From Acidobacteriota bacterium (GTDB taxonomy: Bacteria > Acidobacteriota > Terriglobia > Bryobacterales > Bryobacteraceae): a DNA stretch of 64,000 bases. The notes under the pieces were generated by a model that saw only the letters and a list, made by a program, of their open reading frames with translations, was not told where the DNA came from and did no database searches. Each line of letters starts with the position of its first letter. Position 1 is the first letter of the stretch. Positions 56,843 to 64,000 of this stretch are shown here, one piece after another. Both the position numbers and the translations under genes were made by a program. Where the stretch lies: positions 19,114 through 83,113 of the forward strand of contig QHXW01000225.1 in assembly GCA_003223115.1 (NCBI GenBank), read 5' to 3'.

Positions 56843-58314
56843 CCCAACCAGATGTTAGTCATTCCCGAGGCGAAGGTGCTGGCGGTAAGCTGCTCCGACT
56901 CCGATTCGATCTCACTGATCCATCTGGAAACGTCGCGGGAAATCCGCCGCATCGACCTGCGTCCGGTGGGCGGCACGCTGAGCGGGTGCAGCCCAACACG
57001 CTGTCATACGACCACGGCAGGCTCTTCGTGGCGCTTGCCGGCGTGAACGGCGTGGCTGCTTTTCGCGTGGAGCAAGAGAAGGATCTCGAGATCGCATTCG
57101 AGGGCGTGCTACCCGTTGGCGCGTACCCTGCTGCGCTGCTTTACACCGCTCACATCAAGACACTTTTCATCGCAAACGGCCGCCGGAGTTATGATCAAGT
57201 CCTGGGCGACATGCCTGAGGGTAACGGCAGTCCAGAGTTGACGCTGTTCGGCGAGAGGGTCACTCCCAATCATCACGCACTAGCGCGCGAGTATATCCTG
57301 TTCGATAACTTCTACGTGAATGGCGATGTCAGCGCTGATGGTCACTTCTGGTCGACGGCCGGAACCAGCACCGAATACGTGGACAAGATGTGGCCGCACG
57401 AATACTCGCAGCGCTTGCCCGGGATATTGGATGCGCCGTATGACGGCGATGCGGATCATGACCAGCCAGTCGCAGCCCCGCAGTCGGGATTTCTGTGGGA
57501 CCGGCTGCTGAAAGCAGGCATCAGCTTCCGCAACTACGGCGAGTGGTACGCGCACGAACAGCAAGATCCGAAGAAAGTGCACGTCTATCTGGCTGGGTTG
57601 AAGAACCACTCCGACATGAATTTTCGCGACGACCTGGGAGACGTCACCGATCAGCAACGCGTGAACGAGTGGGAGCGGGAGTTCACTGAGTTCGAAAAGA
57701 ACGGTCAACTGCCGCGCTTTTCCCTCATCTACGTGCCTGCGACCACACGGTGGGGACCGAGCCCGGCTTTCAAACGCCAACAGCCATGGTTGCGGACAAT
57801 GATCTGGCGCTGGGACGCATCGTCGAGCGCATCTCGAAGAGCCGCTATTGGCCGAAGAGCGCCATTTTCGTGCTGGAGGATGACGCCCAGCACGGGCCTG
57901 AACATGTGGACGCGCATCGCTCGCCCCTGTTGGTCATTTCGCCCTATACGAAGCGGCACGCGGTTTCGAGTAAATCGTACTCGACAGTGTCGGTGGTGAA
58001 AACCATGGGCCAGTTACTGGGTATCAAGAGCCTGACATACTTCGATGACCGGGCGTCCAGCTTGCTCGGCGAGTTTCAGACAAAGGCTTCCACCGGAGCC
58101 TATCGGTGCCGCCAGCCAGGGGTCTCACTGGAAGAGAAGAATCCGGAAAATGGCCCGGGCGCCAACGAGTCCGCTCAGTGGAATTTCCGCGGACAAGATC
58201 TGGCGCCGTGGTCTGAGCTGAATCGCGTGATCTGGCAATCCGTAAAGGGTGCGGAATCGGAACCGCCGCCGCCCGTATTCCGGGTCGCCTCTTCCGGCAT
58301 CTGATCTGGAGGCG

Positions 58315-59331
58315 TTACGATTTGCCGACGATCAGCACTGCGAATGACCCCGGCTTCACCCTGCGCTGAGGCCGCTTCGACGGATCGCTTGCGGGGATTT
58401 CCACGAATTCGGCCGCCGGAAGAAAAATCTTCTTGGTCTTCGGATCGAATGCCATGGTCTTCGCGCTCCGCTGTGTCATGACGGCTCCCGCGTCTTCGTA
58501 TTCGTCCGCGGACTTTTCATGGTAGACGCTCAGAGTGCCATCTCCGCACGAAAGGAAAATCAAACCCGACCCTGGGTCAAAGGCGGCAAAGTCGACGCCC
58601 GAGCCAATTGGAAAGCTGGTAATCACCTTCCCAGTGCCGGAATCCATGACGACCAGCTTCGGCTCTTTGCGGCAGCCGATGAATAAGCGGTTGGTCTTGG
58701 CATCGTACGCCAGGCCCGTCGGAGTCTCCGCCACGCCGATGGGAAATCGCTTCTTTACTTCCAGCGTTTTCGGATCAAAAACCACTACTTCGGCAGTGTC
58801 CTCGCTGTTGACATAAATCATGCCATCGGCGCCGATGACGGCCTGCTCGCCGTCGCCCTCCGCTTTCACCGTACCTACAACCTCGCCGCTCGCGGCGTCG
58901 ATGGCGCTGATGTCGTGAGAGCCGTGGTTATTGGTAAATACGCGCTTGGTGGCAGGATCGTAGTAGATGCCGTCCGGCCCCTTACCCACATCGATTTTCT
59001 TGATGAGCTGCAGGGACGACGGATCGAACATCGATACTTTGTTCTCCCGGCCATTGCTGGTGAATCCATGCTTGAAATCGGATGCGATCGCAATTCCGTG
59101 AACCCCGGGCGTATCCGGAATTGCGCCAACAACCTTTCCGCTATCCGCGTCCAGGACGTCCACCTGCGTGCCGTGCGAAAGATAGATCCGCCGGGCCGAA
59201 CTGTCTAACGTCACGTAGTCAAAACCGCCGTCGCCCGGAACCGGGTACCGGCCCTCCACCTTGTAGTGAGTCGCGCCTTGCAACAGCAGCGCAACGGAAA
59301 AAACAAAAACGTGTTTCGTGTACCGCATCAT
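58315..59331 (-). CDS. YncE-family beta-propeller protein, exported
   Basis: ATG 59331 (GGGAGAGAA just upstream) begins a signal peptide (MMRYTKHVFVFSVALLLQGA). Seven blades follow, for example GDGGFDYVTLDSSARRIYLS, VHGIAIASDFKHGFTSNGRE, GPDGIYYDPATKRVFTNNHG and TPTGLAYDAKTNRLFIGCRK. It is about 338 residues. YncE-like proteins bind nucleic acids or metals or act as periplasmic scaffolds; no catalytic residues are obvious. It converges with the broken YncE/phosphatase gene, and the propellers resemble each other only at fold level. Confidence 0.88.
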   Translation of the reverse strand: MMRYTKHVFVFSVALLLQGATHYKVEGRYPVPGDGGFDYVTLDSSARRIYLSHGTQVDVLDADSGKVVGAIPDTPGVHGIAIASDFKHGFTSNGRENKVSMFDPSSLQLIKKIDVGKGPDGIYYDPATKRVFTNNHGSHDISAIDAASGEVVGTVKAEGDGEQAVIGADGMIYVNSEDTAEVVVFDPKTLEVKKRFPIGVAETPTGLAYDAKTNRLFIGCRKEPKLVVMDSGTGKVITSFPIGSGVDFAAFDPGSGLIFLSCGDGTLSVYHEKSADEYEDAGAVMTQRSAKTMAFDPKTKKIFLPAAEFVEIPASDPSKRPQRRVKPGSFAVLIVGKS

Positions 59332-59427
59332 TTCTCTCCCGCGTCGACGCTGAGACATGGTCTGCCCAGGCGCGTCGATCCATCCGAAGTTTACATAAAT
59401 TACGCGTCAGGGACAATCAGCGAATTG

Positions 59428-60979
59428 TTACAATCGGCCCCGCGATGTCTTAGACTCCCTTGCGCCAGTCTTTGTCGGCGTTGCTTGGCGCTGGTAGTCG
59501 ATCAGTCCAGGAGGTGATGCGCGAGAACCCTGGCTCAATTGGACGGTCATAAAGCCGTCCGGATTCAGGGGCTGTGCGCAAGCCCAGCGGATAGCATGGC
59601 GGATGCCGGCTTTGACGCCTGCCGGACCTTTCCGGCGCGCGGCTCTCCGGCATCGAGTGAGCCGCTGCGACAGAACTTGCCATCCGGGCTTTCGATGCGC
59701 GCAACACTCCGGGACCCCCGCGACTCCATCGTTCGCAAATCCGGCGATCACCTCCGCCGTTCCGTAACGTTTTCTTTGCCAGATCCATACCGGCCGAACG
59801 CGATAACCCATGCGCCGCTGCAATGCGCGGAACCCGTTGGGATCGCGGTCGTGGTAGCGCACGAGATTCCGGCCTCCGTCCAGAGCGATCAATAGTTCGC
59901 TCCCAGGTCGAGCACATGCAGCATGGCGTTTTCGCGTAAATTGACGCCCGCAGCATCCACCGGAATCGTGTTGATGTCGTAATCGTGATGGGAGCCGTCC
60001 TCCATCACCACCGGGAGCCACGGCGGACGATTAGCGAGGCTCTTCAATCCGGATGGGCTCTTCCACCAGAATGCTGTCGGAGTGCAACCAGCAGCCAGCG
60101 CGCACCGCCATGTCGACGACCTCGCAATTCCCTACGTATTGCTGATATCCGGCTGCGTGTTCACCGCAAGTGGCGTACGCCTCCAGGTGTCGAGCTGCAG
60201 TCGCGTCATGGCGACGAAGGTCCTCTCGGCAGTGACGTAATCCGGAAAAGGGTTCGGCAAAGGGCTGGTGTGGCCTTCACCCCAAAAACCGTACTGCATC
60301 AGGTCCATGTACTCGACCAGGGGATTCGAATCGAACTCCGCCGCCCGCAGCTCGTTCAAATCACGAAATGCTTTCTGAAATTCCGGATGATCATAGCGGG
60401 GCTCGACGGCATGGAAATCCCGGCCGTGGCGCCCGAGTTTACCGATCTTGGCCACAGGCACCGGATCGTGCAGAAAATCCGGCATCGCAATCTTAGCGGG
60501 CTGAATTTCCGATTGGAAAGTTGCACACGGAACGCGACTCGCAGGCCGAGCCGTTTGGTCACGTCAAAAGTCAGCTTCCAGATGGGATGCAAATCGAGCT
60601 TGCCGGCCCGGCTCTGCACGTCACGCCAGTCACAGCGGATATACAAGACGTCAACGAACGGAAGCGACGAGAGTTTTTCGACGTGCTGCTCGATGGTTTC
60701 CTCGCCGCGGCGCGCCGCAAGCGACGGCCCGCTTTCTTCCCAGGTGTAACCCACCAGTCCGCCCCCAGTTGCGGATGGGTTGATCGGAGGGTGTGGTTGC
60801 CGCGATGGTGAACCAACCCTCGTCCTGGTCGATCCCGAATGGCCCCTGGTTGAGGCGGTCTCTCGGCAGGCCCTGGGCCGAAATCGTAACCCTCCCAGCG
60901 ATGTGGAGGAACGTCGGGCCAGTGCCGGGATCACGGACAGCGGCCCGGCGCGCAGCAGATTGCGGCGGGAGAGTTTCAT
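59428..60979 (-). pseudogene. Exported TIM-barrel-like (glycoside-hydrolase-like) protein, frameshifted
   Basis: ATG 60979 opens a Tat-type signal (MKLSRRNLLRAGPLSVIPAL). Pieces in different frames include GYTWEESGPSLAARRGEETI, LPFVDVLYIRCDWRDVQSRA, RLGLRVAFRVQLSNRKF, EYMDLMQYGFWGEGHTSPLP, NLVRYHDRDPNGFRALQRRM and WIWQRKRYGTAEVIAGFAND. The order (signal, barrel strands, beta sandwich with GFANDGVAGVPG) suggests a glycosidase-like protein, possibly the DUF4832 type. At least three shifts occur (near 60890, 60480 and 60020). The exact 3' end is uncertain. Confidence 0.6.
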
Positions 60980-61121
60980 AGGTACGTCGACTGCGCGTGC
61001 TTCGCGGTCTTTCTGTTCGCAGCCGCTTAATCGGGTTCTTACACTCATCATAGCTGCTACGGTTCCGGACCATGGCTTCCTGGCAAATGGGGCGGACATC
61101 ACTGCTGTAACATCCGTAGAG

Positions 61122-61980
61122 ATGCAGAATGAGCGACCCTTCCCCGCAGTGGTTCACCTCGTCGGCATCGTAATCCTCTCCACCACCTTGCTGGCCATCG
61201 GCCTTGAGCGTGCCGGGGCCGCCAGCCCTTTTTCGGACCCCGTTTCGCGAATTCGCGCCCAGGACGAATCGAATTACGTCAGCGGTGCAGTCCACTTGGC
61301 CACTGAAGGCGGCTGGTTAACACCGAAAGTGCTCGGCAGATATTTTCTGTACAAGCCGCCGCTCCTCGTCTGGCTGGCGGGACTTTCTATGAAGCTTTTC
61401 GGCATCGCCCTCTGGGCGGTTCGATTGCCTGCTCTCGCGGCAGCTGTGTTTGCGACAACCGTGCTGTTCTGGTGGACGCACGCTGCTAGATCGGCTGTGG
61501 TGGCTTGGTCCACGGCCCTTTTACTATTGTCCGACCCGCTGTGGCACATCTTCACGCGCCTTTGCTATACCGACATGCTCCTTGTGGCATCGACTACAGG
61601 CGCCGTGGCAAGCCTCTATGGGGACCGGACGTTATCGAGGACATCAAGTTTCTGGGGATTCGCGCTTTGTACCGCAGCCGGAGTCATGGCGAAGAATGTG
61701 TCCGGTGGACTCCCGGTGCTCGTAGTGCTCTTGTACTGCGTGCTCGCTCCAAAAAACGAGCGCCCAAGGCTCTCGCGTATCGCCAGCAACCGCGGCAGCG
61801 CTCGCGCTCACGACCTCTACCAAATTTTTGTTCACCCAAAATGGTTCTGGGCGGATTACGTCGAGGTCCAACTCCTGGGTTCCGGGATCAGCCCGCCTGG
61901 CCAGATGTCCGGAGACGGGCCAGTCTGGTTCTACCTGCGCCGGCTGAGGTACGTGCGGCGGGTTTTCTACTCGTCCACCG
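61122..61980 (+). pseudogene. Truncated membrane glycosyltransferase (ArnT/PMT type)
   Basis: The N-terminus has a membrane helix, then RIRAQDESNYVSGAVHLATE, containing the acidic DE of GT39/GT83 enzymes, and LYKPPLLVWLAGLSMKLFG. Several further helices follow, then DLYQIFVHPKWFWADYVEVQ. Family members transfer sugars from polyprenyl phosphate and are 500 or more residues. Here similarity stops near 61960, and the frame runs into the antisense of the desaturase gene until 62072. The C-terminal half is therefore missing. Confidence 0.72.
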
Positions 61981-61981
61981 C

Positions 61982-62836
61982 CTATGCGGCTTCCCGTTCG
62001 GCCATCGCGCTGTTGATTTTCGCGACCCGCACGGATTTCGCTATGCCCAGGAACATGAGGATCTTGATCTGAATCCAGGACAAATCGAACTCATACCATG
62101 CCAGTCCATGGCGCGCTGAGGTCGGGTGAGCGTGGTGGTTGTTGTGCCAGCCCTCGCCTGAGGTCATCAGGGCAATCAACCAGTTATTGCGGGAGTCATC
62201 GCGGGTGGCGAACCGGCGCGTTCCCCACATGTGTGTTGCGGAGTTGACCAGCCAGGTAGTGTGCAGACCCACGACGACGCGAAGGCAGACTCCCCATAGC
62301 ACGAACGAAACACCGCCGAGCGCAAAGAGCAGGACGCCCAGCACGATCATGGGAACCCAATGATAGTAGTCGAGCCAGACGTAGAAGCGATCTTTCGCCA
62401 GATCTGGCGCGTACCTCGACATCTGCGGGGCGTCGCTATGCTTGCTCTCCCCCACCAGAAGCCAGCCCATGTGAGCCCACCAGCCGCCATCGCGGGGTGA
62501 GTGCGGGTCGCCAGGCTGATCGGATTTCTGGTGGTGGATCCGATGCGTGGCCACCCAGAAAATTGGCCCTCCTTCGAGCGTCAATGTCCCGCAAACAGCA
62601 AAAAAGTACTCGAGAGCCAAGGGCACTTGATACGACCGGTGAGTGTGCAGCCGATGGTAGCCCATGCTGATGCCGAGGCCGGTACACATCCAGTAGAGGA
62701 AGAGTGCGACGGCAAGTGCATGCCAACTGAACATGAATAATGCCGCCACGGCTCCGAGGTGGAAAAGGCCGAAGGCGATGCAATTGGTCCAGTTTATCTT
62801 TTGAGGGTCAGATGTATCGACCAAATCGGCGCTCAC
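61982..62836 (-). CDS. Acyl-CoA/acyl-lipid delta-9 fatty acid desaturase
   Basis: The three histidine boxes that bind the di-iron centre are HRLHTH (about 61-66), HRIHHQ (about 98-103) and HNNHHAH (about 232-238). They lie between four predicted membrane helices, with GWWAHMGWLL and FDLSWIQIKILMFLGI typical of the family. Length 284 is normal. The start is GTG 62836, with AGGAGG seven bases upstream. It introduces a double bond into acyl chains in the inner membrane, using an electron donor encoded elsewhere. It is intact, though both neighbours are decayed. Confidence 0.93.
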   Translation of the reverse strand: MSADLVDTSDPQKINWTNCIAFGLFHLGAVAALFMFSWHALAVALFLYWMCTGLGISMGYHRLHTHRSYQVPLALEYFFAVCGTLTLEGGPIFWVATHRIHHQKSDQPGDPHSPRDGGWWAHMGWLLVGESKHSDAPQMSRYAPDLAKDRFYVWLDYYHWVPMIVLGVLLFALGGVSFVLWGVCLRVVVGLHTTWLVNSATHMWGTRRFATRDDSRNNWLIALMTSGEGWHNNHHAHPTSARHGLAWYEFDLSWIQIKILMFLGIAKSVRVAKINSAMAEREAA

Positions 62837-62868
62837 GGGAGCCTCCTAATTGTCGCTCTACCTCCAAA

Positions 62869-63526
62869 CTAACAGGGAGTTGACGTGCGGTCTGTAATGA
62901 TTCTGTAATTTTGAAGGCGCCAGGGCTCACCGCGGAAGGTATTCGCGCAGCACCGGGTACAAATTTCGAGCAAACCCGGTGGCGACGGCTGTTGCCGCGG
63001 CGTCTCTGCCGTCGGCCGACCATCGTCCAGAATATTGCCTTCCCGGATGACTCCGATTCCAAACGCCGTCAAGATGCCCGCAGCCATCCGGCTAGCTAGC
63101 AAGTAGTTGCAAGGGCAGCGTCACCTGGTTGTAGACCAGTGCCAGTTTCGGCAACATGAAAAGTCCCAGCAGCAGCGGCAAAGCCCACGCGCGCAGCCAG
63201 TCGACACCTCCGAGGTAAAGAATTGCGCCGGCAACCGATACCAGAAACGCCAGCGAGCCCGCGCAAAGACCTGCGCCGAGCGTGGCTGCGAACTGCTGGC
63301 CGGCGCCCACCGCCAGAACCGCAAGACCCTACTAGTTTGGTTCGGCCGGCAGCCGCCGCCACCACCGCTCGCGCTCTCTCCACACGATCCATAGGATGAC
63401 AATCGGCACCACGACGCCGTGCGACATGTCTTCGTCGTTCGACCATTGCTGGAACATCCCTCGCAGAGTAGGAGCGTAACAAACCGAAAGCGCTACTGCA
63501 GATAGGACGACAACGGTTTGGCGCAT
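62869..63526 (-). pseudogene. Exosortase remnant with CTAG scars
   Basis: ATG 63526 begins MRQTVVVLSAVALSVCYAPT, then MSHGVVVPIVILWIVW, typical of exosortase (XrtA-type). Two adjacent amber codons (63329-63334) interrupt the frame, which continues AATLGAGLCAGSLAFLVSVA and LGGVDWLRAWALPLLLGLFM, then YNQVTLPLQLLAS. A 4-bp CTAG duplication (63092-63099) then shifts to SRMAAGILTAFGIGVIREGN. The conserved catalytic Cys/Arg/His part is absent. Exosortases process PEP-CTERM proteins; this copy cannot. Confidence 0.8.
63092..63099. repeat. CTAG tetramer duplication causing a frameshift
   Basis: The sequence GCTAGCTAGC contains two adjoining CTAG copies. Deleting one copy (4 bases) restores LLASRMAAGI in the exosortase frame. 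Confidence 0.75.
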
Positions 63527-63553
63527 CCCCTTTGACGGCAGACAGGCTGCCAC

Positions 63554-63866
63554 GGCCTTGAGATGCTAGCCTAGGCCTAGCTTAGCTAGCTAGTGTTCTG
63601 TGTCAGAAGTTTTTGTAACGTGACCGTATTAAGTACAGCGGCTCGGAAACTGCTGGGAGAACGGAGGCGTCTCGGCTGATGCGTTGATACGGTGCCTGGG
63701 CAGAAGCGTGTGGCTTCAAGCGCCTGTATCCGATTGTGTTGACGTCAGCGTTTGGGCGAGTGGAGGAAGCGGCGCGGCTTCGCGAAAGGCGACTGGCAGT
63801 GGCGCCACCGCCGGGTCGGTTGGGGGAATCTTTTGGGAAGACTTGCGAACACTGTCTCCAACTCTG
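63554..63866. other. Non-coding stretch with a five-CTAG cluster
   Basis: No reading frame here has coding character. The notable content is 63565-63593, where CTAG occurs five times in 29 bases (63566, 63571, 63577, 63586, 63590), forming overlapping GCTAGC, CCTAGG and AGCT palindromes. Confidence 0.5.
63565..63593. repeat. Cluster of five CTAG tetramers
   Basis: CTAG starts at 63566, 63571, 63577, 63586 and 63590. Elsewhere in the window it occurs roughly once per kilobase, so the density is striking. Confidence 0.8.
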
Positions 63867-64000
63867 TCAGGTCGGTGCGGGGGTGAGATTTGGAGGATTG
63901 AAATAGCGTTCGATACTGGCTAGGGCGGCGGAGGGTTTCTGGGCTGCGTAGCGGTCGTGCAAAGATTGCCACGCCCGCTTCACTTTCTGCAGAATATCGT
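63867..64000 (-). CDS. C-terminal end of an unidentified protein (runs off the window)
   Basis: The minus strand is open from the window edge to a TGA at 63869-63867 and encodes about 44 residues: VKRAWQSLHDRYAAQKPSAA, then ASIERYFNPPNL. I do not recognise the family. Confidence 0.35.
   Translation of the reverse strand, partial: DILQKVKRAWQSLHDRYAAQKPSAALASIERYFNPPNLTPAPT

Larger units (their letters stand above)
55196..58304 (+). pseudogene. YncE-like propeller fused to alkaline-phosphatase-family domain, interrupted and frameshifted
   Basis: The N-terminal propeller reads QPFNLIEIEGRFLISTNNGYN. After a shift near 55432 it continues LAYEPNEKLLIASNGSSGVY and SSVTVIDTSSLSKVTEIKVG up to 55796. 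A 1,035-bp element intervenes. The gene resumes at about 56833 with SHPNQMLVIPEAKVLAVSCSD, shifts near 56985 (GGG for GGGG), and continues with TLFGERVTPNHHALAREYIL, NFYVNGDVSADGHFW and WPKSAIFVLEDDAQHGPEHV. These are phosphoesterase motifs with metal-ligand Asp/His residues. A shift near 57733 also breaks it. It would be a periplasmic or surface phosphoesterase; not functional as written. Confidence 0.85.

Noticed and set aside
13816..63526. All frameshifts explained as long-read base-calling errors
   Set aside because: Many are in homopolymers, but they cluster in genes that also carry insertions, truncations or 14-16 bp duplications, while about 37 kb of neighbours is clean. Not fully excluded for single cases such as 48870.

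Overview
The window looks like a chromosomal segment of a soil Acidobacteriota, most likely of the Solibacter/Bryobacter type. This rests on gene content alone: several very large Oar-like TonB-dependent receptors with an N-terminal carboxypeptidase-regulatory fold, a planctomycete-type cytochrome (PSD1/DUF1549/DUF1553) followed by DUF1501, paired GMC oxidoreductase and gluconate-dehydrogenase subunit-3 genes, and a high-GC genome with frequent GTG and TTG starts. I recognised no rRNA, tRNA or CRISPR array.

Layout. 1-11.4 kb is mostly intact housekeeping sequence: a VOC protein, the agmatine deiminase / N-carbamoylputrescine amidase pair, a HAD phosphatase, lysS with a LolC/E-type permease and a methyltransferase, a GT2 glycosyltransferase, a methyltransferase split by an in-frame amber codon, bactofilin, and a divergent GMC/subunit-3 pair. 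11.5-21.7 kb holds a RelE/ParE toxin-antitoxin pair, an M24 peptidase, a broken GH3 beta-glucosidase, a lactonase, an enolase-superfamily dehydratase, a broken phosphatase/phospholipase pair and a PIN remnant. 21.7-34.2 kb is an intact minus-strand polysaccharide locus (GH78, GH28, GntR/FadR regulator, TonB-dependent receptor, two TPR proteins) that fits pectin or rhamnogalacturonan use. 34.3-40.2 kb is a graveyard: a PPC-domain gene split by a 600-bp element, a truncated DUF1549 cytochrome, a receptor tail, an S1/P1-type nuclease with about five frameshifts, and a partial copy of the GH78 upstream region. 40.3-53.9 kb is mostly intact: a receptor, the PSD1 and DUF1501 pair, a second receptor with one frameshift, and a GMC/subunit-3 operon. 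54-64 kb is decayed again: a LacI regulator split by a 166-bp element, a YncE/alkaline-phosphatase gene split by a 1-kb recombinase remnant, an intact YncE protein, a broken TIM-barrel-like gene, a truncated membrane glycosyltransferase, an intact desaturase and a broken exosortase.

The intact genes describe an outer-membrane importer of plant polymers with periplasmic oxidation (GMC enzymes, c-type cytochrome). The most unusual feature is the decay. Four different small mobile elements, each bounded by a short direct repeat, sit inside pseudogenes. Several clusters of the otherwise sparse tetramer CTAG look like insertion or excision scars, including a clean CTAG duplication that frameshifts the exosortase. 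More than 20 frameshifts fall in roughly 13 kb of pseudogenes, while about 37 kb of intact genes show none. This argues for real decay rather than uniform sequencing error.
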